A stretch of 64,000 bases of DNA from Streptomyces pluripotens (GCF_000802245.2 NZ_CP021080.1:2108001-2172000); one strand, 5' to 3'. Counted from the first letter of the stretch, positions 31,580 through 41,491 are shown. Numbers and translations: made by a program. The notes: a model not told the origin generated them from the letters alone.

Positions 31580-32302
31580 ATGACGGTGACTTGGGAAGAG
31601 CTGGGATGGGAACGACTGGCCGCCGGGGTCGGGCGGTGCCGTCTGCCCGGCTGGGACTGCACCGCCGGGCTGGTCCTCGGCGAGGGTGCGGCACTGATGG
31701 TGGACGCCGGATCCAGTCTGGCCGAAGGGGCTCGGCTGCGGGCCGGGGCCCGAAAGCTGTCGGGCGGCCGTGTGACCCATCTCGCGCTCACCCACCCGCA
31801 CTTCGACCACGTCTTCGGGGCACCCGCGTTCACGGAGGCGGAGGTGTACGCAGCGGTGGGCGTGGACGCGGTGTTCGCGGGCGGAGGGCGGCAACTGCGA
31901 GTGGACGCGGTCGGCAACGGTCTCCCGGCGGAGGACGCGGACGAGGCGGTGGCCGCGCTGACCCCGCCCCGCCACCTCGTCTCGGGCGAGTGGACCCTCG
32001 ACCTCGGCGGCGGCCGGCAGGTGCTGCTGGCCAACGTCGGCCCGGGTCACACCGCCCATGACCTCGCCGTCTGCGTCCCAGGTCCCCGGGAAGTGGTCTT
32101 CTGCGGCGACCTGGTGGAGGAGTCCGGCGAGCCCCAGGCCGGCCCGGACGCCGTACCGTCCCGCTGGCCGGACGCCCTGGACCGGCTGCTGGCACTCGGC
32201 GGTGAGGACGCACTGTACGTACCCGGCCACGGAACGGTGGTGGACGCGGGCTTCGTACGACGGCAACGGGACGCCTTGGCGGCGCGTTTCGGCGTGTCGT
32301 GA
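31580..32302 (+). CDS. MBL-fold metallo-hydrolase
   Basis: A 240-residue metallo-beta-lactamase fold protein. The zinc site is [11 protein letters not shown], with the fold continued by [12 protein letters not shown] and [11 protein letters not shown], and a C-terminal PGHGTVVD. The substrate is not evident; the layout fits the glyoxalase II or quorum-lactonase-like group. It is divergent from hrcA, sharing a 161-bp promoter region with the CIRCE site. The downstream DUF3097 gene follows in the same direction after 34 bp. Confidence 0.85.
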   Translation: MTVTWEELGWERLAAGVGRCRLPGWDCTAGLVLGEGAALMVDAGSSLAEGARLRAGARKLSGGRVTHLALTHPHFDHVFGAPAFTEAEVYAAVGVDAVFAGGGRQLRVDAVGNGLPAEDADEAVAALTPPRHLVSGEWTLDLGGGRQVLLANVGPGHTAHDLAVCVPGPREVVFCGDLVEESGEPQAGPDAVPSRWPDALDRLLALGGEDALYVPGHGTVVDAGFVRRQRDALAARFGVS

Positions 32303-32336
32303 GCGTGCACCCACGAGTTCTCCTATCGTCATCCGA

Positions 32337-33197
32337 ATGCGCCCACCCGCCTCCCACCACCGACCTTCCCACGAGGGCCCTTCGGGCCCTCGCTCCCGTC
32401 CGTACTCCCCCGACCTGACCCCGCTGTGGAAGAAGCCGAAACCGGCGGCCGAGGTGCCGGCGGAACCGGGCCTGGTGGTGGAGGAACCCGGCACCGGGTT
32501 CTGTGGCGCGGTGATCCGCTGCGAGACGGGCACGGTGACACTGGAGGACCGTTTCGGCAAGCATCGGGTGTTCCCGTTGCAACCGCGCGGTTTCCTCCTG
32601 GAGGGGCGCGTGGTGACGCTGGTACGACCGCCCTCGGGCCCGGCACGGCCCGCTCGTACGGCATCCGGTTCCGTCGCGGTGCCCGGTGCACGGGCGCGCG
32701 TGGCCCGGGCCGGCCGCATCTACGTCGAGGGCCGGCACGACGCCGAGCTGGTCGAGAAGGTGTGGGGCGACGATCTCCGTATCGAGGGTGTGGTGGTGGA
32801 GTACCTGGAGGGCGTGGACGACCTGCCGTCGATCGTGGCCGAGTTCGCACCGGGCCCGGACGCGCGGCTGGGTGTCCTGGTGGACCATCTGGTGCCGGGT
32901 ACGAAGGAGTGGCGCATCGCCGAGTCTGTGACCAGCGAACACGCACTGGTCGTGGGCCATCCGTACATCGATGTGTGGCAGGCGGTGAAGCCGTCGTCCC
33001 TGGGGATCGGGGCATGGCCGGCGGTTCCGCGCGGCCAGGACTGGAAGACAGGTGTGTGCCGGGCGCTGGGGTGGCCGGAGAACTCCGGAGCGGTGTGGCA
33101 GGCGATCCTGGCGCGTGTGGGGTCCTACAAGGACCTTGAACCGGCACTGCTGGGGCGGGTGGAGGAACTGATCGACTTCGTCACAGCCCAGCCGTGA
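32337..33197 (+). CDS. DUF3097 family protein
   Basis: A 286-residue conserved actinobacterial protein. The core has GTGFCGAVIRCETGTVTLEDRFG, an OB-like strand set, then a Toprim-like part: RIYVEGRHDAELVEKVWGDDL and DARLGVLVDHLVPGTKEW. These glutamate and Asp-x-His segments resemble primase/topoisomerase Toprim catalytic residues. No biochemical role is known to me. ATG 32337 is used, though homologues begin nearer YSPDLTP, so a shorter start is possible. It may be co-transcribed with the MBL gene. Confidence 0.82.
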   Translation: MRPPASHHRPSHEGPSGPRSRPYSPDLTPLWKKPKPAAEVPAEPGLVVEEPGTGFCGAVIRCETGTVTLEDRFGKHRVFPLQPRGFLLEGRVVTLVRPPSGPARPARTASGSVAVPGARARVARAGRIYVEGRHDAELVEKVWGDDLRIEGVVVEYLEGVDDLPSIVAEFAPGPDARLGVLVDHLVPGTKEWRIAESVTSEHALVVGHPYIDVWQAVKPSSLGIGAWPAVPRGQDWKTGVCRALGWPENSGAVWQAILARVGSYKDLEPALLGRVEELIDFVTAQP

Positions 33198-33240
33198 GGG
33201 GCGCCAGGGCGCCGACACCGCCGGAGCCGAGGCGACACCG

Positions 33241-33297
33241 GCGGTCGGCGGTCGGCGGTCGGCGGTCGGCGGTCGGCGGTCGGCGGTCGGCGGTCGG
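33241..33297. repeat. Tandem heptanucleotide repeat (GCGGTCG)n
   Basis: About eight perfect copies of a 7-bp unit run from 33241 to 33297 in the gap between the convergent DUF3097 and hemW genes. They are followed by two looser copies of GATCAGTCCACC-like sequence that continue into the hemW 3' end. A unit of 7 does not preserve a reading frame, so it is a non-coding microsatellite likely to vary between strains. Confidence 0.9.
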
Positions 33298-33334
33298 AAC
33301 GATCAGTCCACCGGTAGATCAGCCCATCGGGTGA

Positions 33335-34567
33335 TCAGTCCACCAGGTCTCTGACGACCGCGTCCGCCAGCAGTCGCCCGCGCAGCGTCAGCACCGCCCG
33401 CCCCACCGCAAAGGGTCCGTCGTCCAGCAGCCCGTCCGCCAGCGCCCGGCGTGCCGCCGCCAGCCCCTGTTCCCGCAGCAGGCTCAGCGGTACCCCCTCC
33501 CGCAGCCGCAGCTCCAGCAGGATCCGCTCCACCCGCCGGTCCTCCGCCGACAGCACCTCACGCCCGGCTCCCGGCGACCGCCCCGACGCCAGTGCCGCCG
33601 CGTACGCCCCGGGGTGCTTGACGTTCCACCAGCGCACCCCTCCGACATGGCTGTGCGCGCCCGGGCCCGCACCCCACCAGTCGGCGCCCCGCCAGTACAG
33701 TTCGTTGTGCAGGCACCGCCCGGACTCCGCGGCGGCCCAGTTCGAGACCTCGTACCAGTCGAAGCCCGCCGCGGTGAGGGTCTCTTCAGCAATCAGGTAG
33801 CGGTCGGCATGGACGTCGTCGTCCGTCATCGGGATCTCGCCCCGACGGATGCGGCGGGCCAGCCGGGTGCCCTCCTCGACAATGAGGGCGTAGGCGCTGA
33901 CGTGATCGGGACCGGCTCCGATCGCGGCCTCCAGCGAGGCCCGCCAGTCGTCGTCCGACTCCCCCGGGGTGCCGTAGATCAGATCGAGGTTGACGTGATC
34001 GAAGCCCGCCTCCCGCGCCTCGGCCACACAGGTCTCGGGGCGGCCGGGCGTGTGCGTGCGGTCGAGGGTTTTCAGCACGTGCTGCCTGGCGCTCTGCATG
34101 CCGAAGGAGATCCGGTTGAAGCCGCCGTCGCGTAGGGCGGTGAGATAGGCCGGATCGACCGACTCGGGGTTCCCCTCCGTCGTGATCTCCGCGCCCTCCG
34201 CCAGCCCGAACTCCTCGCGGATCGCGTCCAGCATCCTCACGAGATCGGCGGCGGCCAGCAGTGTCGGCGTACCGCCCCCGACGAAGACCGTGCGGACCCG
34301 GCGGGAGTCGTCACCCAGCACCTTCCGCGCCAGGCGGATCTCTTCGACCAGTGTCTTCGCGTAGTTGTCGCGGGACGCCAGTACTCCGCCCGTGCCGCGC
34401 AGTTCGGTGGCGGTGTAGGTGTTGAAGTCGCAGTAGCCGCAGCGGGTGGCGCAGTACGGCACGTGCAGGTAGAACCCGAGCGGGCGCTCGGCGGCGCCGG
34501 CGAGGGCGGCGGCGGGCAGTGCACCGTCGGCGGGGACGGGCTCGCCGTCGGGGAGTGCGGAGGGCAT
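33335..34567 (-). CDS. hemW: Radical SAM haem chaperone HemW
   Basis: A 410-residue radical SAM protein once called oxygen-independent coproporphyrinogen oxidase. The cluster motif is Cys39-Cys43-Cys46 in VPYCATRCGYCDF, followed by the SAM-binding FVGGGTPTLL. The HemW-type lack of an extra N-terminal Cys and the C-terminal HemN_C domain fit the haem-insertion group. ATG 34567 is chosen; ATG 34576 is nearly as good. In most actinobacteria it lies near lepA and hrcA, as here. Confidence 0.9.
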   Translation of the reverse strand: MPSALPDGEPVPADGALPAAALAGAAERPLGFYLHVPYCATRCGYCDFNTYTATELRGTGGVLASRDNYAKTLVEEIRLARKVLGDDSRRVRTVFVGGGTPTLLAAADLVRMLDAIREEFGLAEGAEITTEGNPESVDPAYLTALRDGGFNRISFGMQSARQHVLKTLDRTHTPGRPETCVAEAREAGFDHVNLDLIYGTPGESDDDWRASLEAAIGAGPDHVSAYALIVEEGTRLARRIRRGEIPMTDDDVHADRYLIAEETLTAAGFDWYEVSNWAAAESGRCLHNELYWRGADWWGAGPGAHSHVGGVRWWNVKHPGAYAAALASGRSPGAGREVLSAEDRRVERILLELRLREGVPLSLLREQGLAAARRALADGLLDDGPFAVGRAVLTLRGRLLADAVVRDLVD

Positions 34568-34673
34568 GCCATCCATTGTCCAGCACCCGGAGCACTGCTC
34601 GGTGGCGTCCGGCACGGCCCGGGCCCGGTCGACGCCGGAGCACCGTCTCGGCCCTTTCCAGGCACCGGAGCCG

Positions 34674-36578
34674 TCACTCGGTCTCGTCCAGGGCTCCGGT
34701 CTCGTCCAGAGCTGAGGAGCCGTGTTCCAGGCCGCGCCCGGGATGCTGCCCATCCTCGGCCTGGAGCACCAGCAGGGCCAGGTCGTCCTCTGGCAAGCCG
34801 CCACCGAAATCGTGGACCAGGCGGCGGATCTTTTCTGCTATCAGCTCGGCACTGAGACCAGCGCAACCGGACAGGGCGTGCGCGAGTCCGTCGCCGTCGT
34901 CGAACTGGCGGGAGCCGGAGCGCCGCTCCGTCACTCCGTCGGTGACACACAGCAGGCTGTCCCCGGGCCGCAGGTCGAAGGTCTCGCTGGCGTAGGTCTC
35001 GTCCTCGATCACGCCGAGCAGGGTCTGCGGACGGACGGCAGTGCGCACCTTGCCGTCGGGGCTGAGGACGAGCGGCAACGGGTGGCCGGCGGAGGCGAGG
35101 GTGCAGCGGACTCCGCCGTCGTGGGGCGTCAGCTCCCCGTAGAGCAGGGACAGGAAGCGGGTCTGCGGGCCGTCGTCGGGGAGCAGGGGCCGGCCGCCCG
35201 CGGCGACCAGTGCGCGGGCGGCGGCATCGGCGGCCTCGGTGGCGTCGTCGAGCAGGAGCTGGTTGAGACGGTCGAGGACCTCGGCGACGCGGTACCCCTC
35301 GCGGGCGAGGAGGCGCAGCCAGGGACGAGCCAGTCCGATCACGACGGCCGCCTCCGGCCCCTTGCCCTGGACATCGCCGACGGCGAAGCACCAGCGGCCG
35401 TCGCCCGCCGGGAACAGGTCGTAGAAGTCACCGCTGGGGCCGCCCTTGTCACAGGGCTCGTAGACCAGCGCACTTCGCACACCGGGGATCTCGGCGACCG
35501 CCCCGGGCAGCAGGCCGCGTTGCAGGACGGCGCTGATGGTGGCCTGCCGGGCGTACTGGCGGGCCGCACCGATGGCGAGAGCGACCCGGCGGCTGAGGTC
35601 TTCGACGAGCCCGGTGACCTCGTCGGGGAAACCGGCCGTCCCGCAACGGCCGATGGCCAACGTGCCCAGCGGTCGGCCGCCCGCGAGGAGACGGTACGCC
35701 AGTGCCGTGCCGCGGGCGCCTTGAGGGCCGAGGGCATCGCCGGGCCAGGGGTACGGCTCGGGCCCGGGGCGCAGCCCGTCGCCCGGCTCCGGCGGTGCCT
35801 TCTCCAGAGCGCGCCGCAGTTCCTCGATGCGGGCCTCGCTGGCGTGCCAGACCCGGGCGAGGCCGTCGCCGGTGCCACCGCGCACGCTCGCCTCGTCCTG
35901 CAGCCACACCGCGCACCAGTCGGCGAGCCGGGGCACGATCAACTGGCCGGTGAGGGCGGCGACCAGGTTCTCGTCCAACTGTCCGGCGAGCAGGTCGGAG
36001 GCCTCGGCGAGGAAGGACAGCGCGCCCCGGCCGAGCCAGTCCCGGTCGGCGCCGGAGCGGTGCGACTGCGGTGCCAGGTTCTCGGCGACCTCCAGGGCGG
36101 GGCCGGTGGCGGAGCCGGCCACGGGATCGCCACCGCCCGGGAGTAGCCGCGCCCACACCGCCTTCGCGCCGGTGCGGTAGGTGACGCCCCAGGACTCGGC
36201 GAGCGTGGCGACCAGCCGCAGCCCACGGCCGTGCTCGGGGGTGTCGTACGATCCTTCGCCGCGTGGGGAGTCGCGCGGGGCGCGGGAGGGGTGCTGGTCG
36301 CACACCTCCACGACGAACGCCCCCGTCTCCTCCAAGCGCCAGTCGACCTCCACCTCGGTGCCCGCGTGCACGACGGCATTGGTGACGAGCTCGCTGACGA
36401 CGGCCGTGGCGTCGTCAGCGAGCCGGGCGGGCACCCCGGGCACTTTGGTCAGCTCGGCCCGCACCAGGGCTCGGGCCGAGCCCGGCGCGAGGGGACTGCC
36501 GGGCAGCGTGGCCCGCCCGCGCACCCCACGGGGCAGGGCCTCGCCTCCCCGTTGCGTCGCTATGGCCGCCGTGTCCAT
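34674..36578 (-). CDS. SpoIIE-type PP2C phosphatase with ATPase and GAF domains
   Basis: A 634-residue signalling protein with three parts. The N-terminal HATPase_c domain (about 25-150) looks like an anti-sigma-factor kinase (VVSELVTNAVVHAG, HGRGLRLVATLAESWG). A GAF domain lies at about 180-350. A SpoIIE/RsbU phosphatase follows (about 380-605), starting SGDFYDLFPAGDGRW with metal Asp residues in FAVGDVQGKG and CVTDGVTERR. One chain therefore holds both the kinase-like and the phosphatase-like half of a partner-switch. Streptomyces has many of these; the partner antagonist is not in this window. GTG 36605 is a possible longer start. Confidence 0.88.
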   Translation of the reverse strand: MDTAAIATQRGGEALPRGVRGRATLPGSPLAPGSARALVRAELTKVPGVPARLADDATAVVSELVTNAVVHAGTEVEVDWRLEETGAFVVEVCDQHPSRAPRDSPRGEGSYDTPEHGRGLRLVATLAESWGVTYRTGAKAVWARLLPGGGDPVAGSATGPALEVAENLAPQSHRSGADRDWLGRGALSFLAEASDLLAGQLDENLVAALTGQLIVPRLADWCAVWLQDEASVRGGTGDGLARVWHASEARIEELRRALEKAPPEPGDGLRPGPEPYPWPGDALGPQGARGTALAYRLLAGGRPLGTLAIGRCGTAGFPDEVTGLVEDLSRRVALAIGAARQYARQATISAVLQRGLLPGAVAEIPGVRSALVYEPCDKGGPSGDFYDLFPAGDGRWCFAVGDVQGKGPEAAVVIGLARPWLRLLAREGYRVAEVLDRLNQLLLDDATEAADAAARALVAAGGRPLLPDDGPQTRFLSLLYGELTPHDGGVRCTLASAGHPLPLVLSPDGKVRTAVRPQTLLGVIEDETYASETFDLRPGDSLLCVTDGVTERRSGSRQFDDGDGLAHALSGCAGLSAELIAEKIRRLVHDFGGGLPEDDLALLVLQAEDGQHPGRGLEHGSSALDETGALDETE

Positions 36579-36712
36579 GCGGCCAGGGTGACAGACAGGG
36601 GACACAGCCCAACGGGGAGTTACCGAAGTGGACAGTCGTGGCCGAAAATAGCGCTACGGAAGTGCACGATGTCGACCACTTTCGAGCGAGGCCGAACCGA
36701 AGTCGACCACAA

Positions 36713-38587
36713 TCACTTCTCTCTGGTCCCGGCGTACATCTCGTCGATGAGGTGCTTGTACTCCCGTTCCACCACCGGCCGCTTGAGCTTGAGGCTCGGC
36801 GTGATCTCACCGTGCTCCACGTCGAGGTCGCGCGGCAGCAGCCGGAACTTCTTGATCGTCTGCCAGCGCTGGAGACCGGCGTTGAGCTGCTGGACGTAGC
36901 CTTCGACCATCTCAACCGTCTGCGAGGCGGCGACGATCTCTTCGTACGGCCTGTCCTCCAGACCGTTCTCCTTCGCCCAGTCCCTGATCGCGAGCTCGTC
37001 CAAGGCGATGAGTGCCGTGCAGTAGTTCCGGTCGGCGCCGTGCACCAGGATGTTGGAGACGTACGGGCACACCGCCTTGAACTGGCCCTCGATCTCGGCG
37101 GGGGCCACGTACTTGCCGCCGGAGGTCTTGATGAGGTCCTTCTTTCGGTCCGTGATGCGCAAGTAGCCGTCGGGCGACAGCTCGCCAATGTCGCCGGTGT
37201 GGAACCAGCCATCGGACTCCAGCACCTCGGCGGTCTTCTCGGGCAGCTTGTGATAGCCCTGCATGATGCCGGGGCCGCGCAGCAGGATCTCGCCGTCCTC
37301 GGCGATGCGAACCTCAGTGCCGGGCAGCGGCTTGCCGACGGTGCCGGTGCGGTAGGCCTCACCGGGATTGACGAAGGAGGCCGCGGAGGACTCGGTGAGG
37401 CCGTAGCCCTCCAGGATGTGGATGCCGGCACCGGCGAAGAAGTAGCCGATCTCCGGGGCCAGCGCGGAGGCGCCGGAGATGCAGGCGCGCAGCCGGCCGC
37501 CGAAGGCCTCCCGGAGCTTGCCGTAGACGAGGGCGTCGGCGACCTTGTGCCTGGCGGCGAGGCCGAAGGGCACGGACGTGGTACCGGTGCGGCGGAAAGT
37601 GTCCTGGCTGGTCTTGGCGTACTCGCGGGCGACCTCGGCGGCCCACTGGAAGATCCGGTACTTGGCCGGGCCGCCCTCGCGGGCCCTGGTGGCAACACCG
37701 TTGTAGACCTTCTCGAAGATGCGCGGCACGGCTGCCATGTACGTCGGCCGCACCACCGGAAGGTTGTCGATGATCTTGTCGACGCGGCCGTCGACGGCGG
37801 TGACGTGCCCGATCTCGATCTGCCCGGAGGTGAGCACCTTGCCGAAGACGTGGGCGAGCGGCAGCCACAGGTACTGCACGTCCTCGACGCCGAGCAGCCC
37901 GGTCGAGGCGATGGCCTTGGCCATGTACGCCCAGTTGTCGTGGGGCAGGCGCACACCCTTGGGCCTGCCGGTCGTGCCGGAGGTGTAGATGAGGGTGGCG
38001 AGTTGGTCGCCGGTGATCGCGCCGACCCGCTCCTTGATCAGTTCGGGGTGCTTCTCCAGATAGGCGGCACCACGCTCCTCCAGTTCGGCGAGGGTGATCA
38101 CCCAGTCACCGGTCTCCACGCCGGCGGGGTCGATGACCACGACCTTGGCCAGGTTGGGCAGGTCGGCGCGCTTCTCGAGCGCCTTGGAGACCTGGGCCGC
38201 ATCCTCGGCGATCAGCACCCGGCTCTCGGAGTCGGAGAGGATGAACGCCGACTCGTCGGCGTTGGTCTGCGGGTAGACGGTGGTCGTGGCGCCGCCGGCG
38301 CACAGGATGCCGAGGTCGGCGAGGATCCACTCGACTCGGGTGGAGGAAGCGAGCGCCACCCGCTGCTCGGGCTGGACGCCCAGCTCGATGAGTCCGGCCG
38401 CGATCGCGTAGACCCGGTCGGCCGCCTGCGCCCAGCTGAGGGACTTCCAGTCGTCGGGTCCCTGGCCAGAGGATGGTGGCACCGGGTAGCGGTAGGCCTC
38501 GGCGTCCGGTGTGGCCGCCACGCGCTCCAGGAAGAGGGCCGCCACGGACGGCGGACGGTTCTCGATCAGGGTCTGTGTGTCGCTCAC
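36713..38587 (-). CDS. Long-chain acyl-CoA synthetase (AMP-forming)
   Basis: A 624-residue AMP-forming ligase that activates fatty acids with CoA. The P-loop is LIYTSGTTGRPKGVRLPH. The adenylate-binding GYGLTESSAASF and the A8 region DGWFHTGDIGELSPDGYLRITDRKKDLIKTSGGKYVAP are complete, with the catalytic Lys near the C terminus. The protein is soluble. An operator-like palindrome lies about 80 bp upstream. The SpoIIE-type gene follows 135 bp downstream and may share the transcript. Confidence 0.92.
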   Translation of the reverse strand: MSDTQTLIENRPPSVAALFLERVAATPDAEAYRYPVPPSSGQGPDDWKSLSWAQAADRVYAIAAGLIELGVQPEQRVALASSTRVEWILADLGILCAGGATTTVYPQTNADESAFILSDSESRVLIAEDAAQVSKALEKRADLPNLAKVVVIDPAGVETGDWVITLAELEERGAAYLEKHPELIKERVGAITGDQLATLIYTSGTTGRPKGVRLPHDNWAYMAKAIASTGLLGVEDVQYLWLPLAHVFGKVLTSGQIEIGHVTAVDGRVDKIIDNLPVVRPTYMAAVPRIFEKVYNGVATRAREGGPAKYRIFQWAAEVAREYAKTSQDTFRRTGTTSVPFGLAARHKVADALVYGKLREAFGGRLRACISGASALAPEIGYFFAGAGIHILEGYGLTESSAASFVNPGEAYRTGTVGKPLPGTEVRIAEDGEILLRGPGIMQGYHKLPEKTAEVLESDGWFHTGDIGELSPDGYLRITDRKKDLIKTSGGKYVAPAEIEGQFKAVCPYVSNILVHGADRNYCTALIALDELAIRDWAKENGLEDRPYEEIVAASQTVEMVEGYVQQLNAGLQRWQTIKKFRLLPRDLDVEHGEITPSLKLKRPVVEREYKHLIDEMYAGTREK

Positions 38588-38633
38588 GACATCCTCCGGG
38601 GCCCGCGGCAGTGCGGCTGACTCGGGTGCGGCT

Positions 38634-38682
38634 GGGTTAACTCACGGTGCGGCTTCGGTCTGTTGTTTAACTCGCGAGTAAC
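38634..38682. promoter_or_regulatory. TTAACTC repeats and palindrome upstream of the acyl-CoA ligase
   Basis: TTAACTCACG near 38637 and TTAACTCGCG near 38667 are direct repeats 30 bp apart. The second is part of the perfect palindrome ACTCGCGAGT (38670-38679). They lie 45-95 bp before the ligase start. TetR-type regulators of fatty-acid genes use sites of this kind, but which protein binds here is unknown. Confidence 0.4.
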
Positions 38683-38837
38683 TATCGAGCAGGGATCAGG
38701 GTAAGCCGCGACCGGCCGCTGCGTAAGGGGCACCGGCCTGTCTCTTTCCGCTCAGATTCCGCTGAAAATCCGTCCGAACGCCGCTCGAACGCCACTGGGT
38801 CACCGCTTGGACGCCGCTTGGAACCGCGTCGGACGCG

Positions 38838-38902
38838 CGCAGGGGCCCGCCGTGCTGCCACAGACGCGGGCAGCGTCTGCCTCCACACGGCGGGCCCCTG
38901 CG
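38838..38902. terminator. Long stem-loop terminator after lepA
   Basis: CGCAGGGGCCCGCCGTG and CACGGCGGGCCCCTGCG form a perfect 17-bp stem, and the loop holds a further CAGACG/CGTCTG stem. It lies 39 nt beyond the lepA stop, so it should end that transcript. There is no T-run. Confidence 0.85.
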
Positions 38903-38940
38903 TGTGCCGGTGTGCGGGCACGGCGCTCCGTAGCCGGCGG

Positions 38941-40815
38941 TTACTTCTTGCCCTTGGTCGACCCCGCGCTGTCGTCGCTGGACAGGACGGCGATGAAGGC
39001 CTCCTGGGGAACCTCCACGGAGCCCACCATCTTCATCCGCTTCTTGCCTTCCTTCTGCTTCTCCAGCAGCTTCCGCTTGCGGGAGATGTCACCGCCGTAG
39101 CACTTGGCGAGGACGTCCTTGCGGATGGCGCGGATGGTCTCGCGGGCGATGACCCGGGAACCGATGGCGGCCTGCACCGGCACCTCGAAGTTCTGCCGCG
39201 GGATCAGCTCCCTCAATTTGGCGACGAGCCGCACACCGTAGGCGTACGCCTGGTCCTTGTGGGTGATCGCCGAGAAGGCGTCCACCTTGTCGCCGTGCAG
39301 CAGGATGTCGACCTTGACCAGGGAACTGCTCTGCTCGCCGGTCGGCTCGTAGTCGAGGGAGGCGTAACCACGCGTCTTGGACTTCAGCTGGTCGAAGAAG
39401 TCGAAGACGATCTCCGCGAGCGGGAGGGTGTAGCGGATCTCGACACGGTCCTCGGAGAGGTAGTCCATGCCGAGCAGGGTGCCGCGCCGGGTCTGACACA
39501 GCTCCATGATCGCGCCGATGAACTCGGTGGGCGCGAGGATCGTGGCCCGAACCACGGGTTCGTACACCTCGGCGATCTTCCCCTCGGGGAACTCGCTCGG
39601 GTTGGTGACGGTGATCTCGGTGGCGTCCTCCATGATCACGCGGTAGACCACGTTGGGGGCGGTGGCGATCAGGTCCAGGCCGAACTCGCGTTCCAGACGC
39701 TCCCGGATCACGTCCAGGTGCAGCAGGCCGAGGAAGCCCACGCGGAAGCCGAACCCGAGGGCCGCTGAGGTCTCCGGCTCGTAGACCAGGGCCGCGTCGT
39801 TGAGCTGGAGCTTGTCCAGGGCCTCGCGCAGATCGGGGTAGTCGGAGCCGTCCAACGGGTACAGGCCCGAGAACACCATCGGCTTCGGGTCCTTGTAGCC
39901 GCCGAGCGCCTCTTCGGCTCCCTTGGCCTGGCTGGTGATCGTGTCGCCGACCTTGGACTGACGGACGTCCTTCACGCCGGTGATGAGGTAGCCCACCTCA
40001 CCGACGCCGAGACCGTCCGCCGGAAGCATCTCGGGCGAGTTGACACCGATCTCCAGCAGCTCGTGCGTGGCGCCGGTCGACATCATCCTGATGCGCTCAC
40101 GCTTGTTGAGCTTGCCGTCCACGACACGGACGTAGGTCACGACACCTCGGTAGGAGTCGTACACGGAGTCGAAGATCATCGCGCGAGCGGGGGCGTCGGC
40201 AACACCGACCGGGGCCGGAATTTCCTGGACGGCCCTGTCCAGCAGCGCGTCCACGCCCAGGCCGGTCTTCGCCGAGACCTTCAGCACGTCCGACGGGTCG
40301 CAGCCGACCAGGTTCGCCAGTTCCTCGGCGAACTTCTCCGGCTGAGCGGCCGGCAGGTCGATCTTGTTGAGGACCGGGATGATCGTGAGGTCGTTCTCCA
40401 TCGCCAGGTAGAGGTTGGCGAGGGTCTGCGCCTCGATGCCCTGGGCAGCATCGACGAGGAGGATGGTCCCCTCGCACGCGGCCAGCGACCGCGAGACCTC
40501 ATAGGTGAAGTCGACGTGCCCCGGGGTGTCGATCATGTTGAGGATGTGCGTCGTGCCCTGGTCGGGGCCCTCGGTCGGGGCCCAGGGCAGACGCACCGCC
40601 TGGGACTTGATCGTGATGCCACGCTCGCGCTCGATGTCCATCCGGTCGAGGTACTGAGCGCGCATCTGCCGCTGCTCGACCACACCGGTCAACTGGAGCA
40701 TCCGGTCGGCGAGCGTGGACTTGCCGTGGTCGATGTGCGCGATGATGCAGAAGTTGCGGATGAGAGCCGGGTCGGTACGGCTCGGCTCGGGCGCATGGTT
40801 AGGGGTCGCGGGCAC
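38941..40815 (-). CDS. lepA: Elongation factor 4 (LepA)
   Basis: A 624-residue ribosomal GTPase that acts on stalled or newly forming ribosomes. G1 is [16 protein letters not shown]3 is DTPGHVDF and G4 is [13 protein letters not shown]. Domains II, III and V follow, and the LepA-specific C-terminal domain (about 500-605) ends in a Lys-rich tail. The start is GTG at 40815 with AGGA 7 nt upstream; about 25 residues precede the G domain, slightly longer than usual. It is divergent from rpsT, a conserved pairing. Confidence 0.96.
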   Translation of the reverse strand: MPATPNHAPEPSRTDPALIRNFCIIAHIDHGKSTLADRMLQLTGVVEQRQMRAQYLDRMDIERERGITIKSQAVRLPWAPTEGPDQGTTHILNMIDTPGHVDFTYEVSRSLAACEGTILLVDAAQGIEAQTLANLYLAMENDLTIIPVLNKIDLPAAQPEKFAEELANLVGCDPSDVLKVSAKTGLGVDALLDRAVQEIPAPVGVADAPARAMIFDSVYDSYRGVVTYVRVVDGKLNKRERIRMMSTGATHELLEIGVNSPEMLPADGLGVGEVGYLITGVKDVRQSKVGDTITSQAKGAEEALGGYKDPKPMVFSGLYPLDGSDYPDLREALDKLQLNDAALVYEPETSAALGFGFRVGFLGLLHLDVIRERLEREFGLDLIATAPNVVYRVIMEDATEITVTNPSEFPEGKIAEVYEPVVRATILAPTEFIGAIMELCQTRRGTLLGMDYLSEDRVEIRYTLPLAEIVFDFFDQLKSKTRGYASLDYEPTGEQSSSLVKVDILLHGDKVDAFSAITHKDQAYAYGVRLVAKLRELIPRQNFEVPVQAAIGSRVIARETIRAIRKDVLAKCYGGDISRKRKLLEKQKEGKKRMKMVGSVEVPQEAFIAVLSSDDSAGSTKGKK

Positions 40816-40912
40816 GCAGGGTCCTGATTCTTGAGGTATCCGCAGGGGTACGGTCTCGGGTCGGATCGATACGTAGGCTCCATGGTCCCACGGCGAGGGA
40901 CCAGGGACCGTT

Positions 40913-40942
40913 TTGGGCCGTCCAGAAGGCCACTGGTACTGT
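40913..40942 (+). promoter_or_regulatory. Possible housekeeping promoter of rpsT
   Basis: TTGGGC (40913-40918) and TACTGT (40937-40942) are 18 bp apart and upstream of rpsT. They fit a weak-consensus HrdB-type promoter and would give a leader of about 100 nt. No other candidate in the 234-bp gap to lepA looks better. Confidence 0.35.
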
Positions 40943-41049
40943 AGATGGCTGTGCCTCTTGCCCTCTCAGCTCGAGGTGCGTCAGAGAAATTTTGGATCAC
41001 CGGTACGGGACCCGTGCGGCCCCGCACCAGAACCTGAAAAGGCTCCTTC

Positions 41050-41316
41050 GTGGCGAACATCAAGTCCCAGATCAAGCGGATCAAGACCAACGAGAAGGCT
41101 CGGCTGCGCAACAAGGCCGTCAAGTCCTCCCTGAAGACCGCGATCCGCAAGGCCCGTGAGGCCGCTGCCGCGGGTGACGTCGAGAAGGCCACCGAGCTGC
41201 AGCGCGTTGCCACGCGCGCGCTCGACAAGGCCGTCTCGAAGGGCGTCATCCACAAGAACCAGGCCGCCAACAAGAAGTCGGCGCTCGCTTCCAAGGTCAC
41301 GGCTCTCAAGGGCTGA
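41050..41316 (+). CDS. rpsT: 30S ribosomal protein S20
   Basis: An 88-residue, Lys/Arg/Ala-rich helical protein that binds 16S rRNA early in 30S assembly. It begins [21 protein letters not shown] and includes [19 protein letters not shown], both diagnostic. The start is GTG. It is a single-gene unit with two stem-loops after it. In many bacteria S20 represses its own translation; no specific leader structure is evident here. Confidence 0.97.
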   Translation: MANIKSQIKRIKTNEKARLRNKAVKSSLKTAIRKAREAAAAGDVEKATELQRVATRALDKAVSKGVIHKNQAANKKSALASKVTALKG

Positions 41317-41388
41317 GAACTCGTCTGGTCCGACCGCCGGAAGGACCCAGAGCGGGCCCTCTCTCATCCGCTCCCGTCCGGCACTCTC

Positions 41389-41430
41389 GAACTCGTACGC
41401 GGCCTGCGTTCGCCACGCGGGTACGAGTTC
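41389..41430. terminator. Stem-loop after rpsT
   Basis: GAACTCGTAC and GTACGAGTTC form a 10-bp perfect stem, extended by a GCG/CGC pair with one bulge. It lies 72 nt after the rpsT stop and is the first of two stem-loops there. Confidence 0.7.
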
Positions 41431-41442
41431 ACCAGCTTGAAC

Positions 41443-41491
41443 CGAAGGCCTCGCCGTCCGCCCTTCCCCAGGGCGGGTGGCGGGGCCTTCG
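41443..41491. terminator. Second stem-loop between rpsT and the NTF2-like gene
   Basis: CGAAGGCC pairs with GGCCTTCG, and the inner parts CGCC and CCGCCC pair with GGGCGG and GGCG, giving a long imperfect stem. It lies between convergent genes and can serve both. Confidence 0.75.

Noticed and set aside
29307..31583. 758-codon plus-strand frame opposite dnaJ and hrcA
   Set aside because: Antisense of two well-identified genes; composition only.
33241..33297. CRISPR-like array
   Set aside because: The 7-bp units have no spacers; it is a simple tandem repeat.
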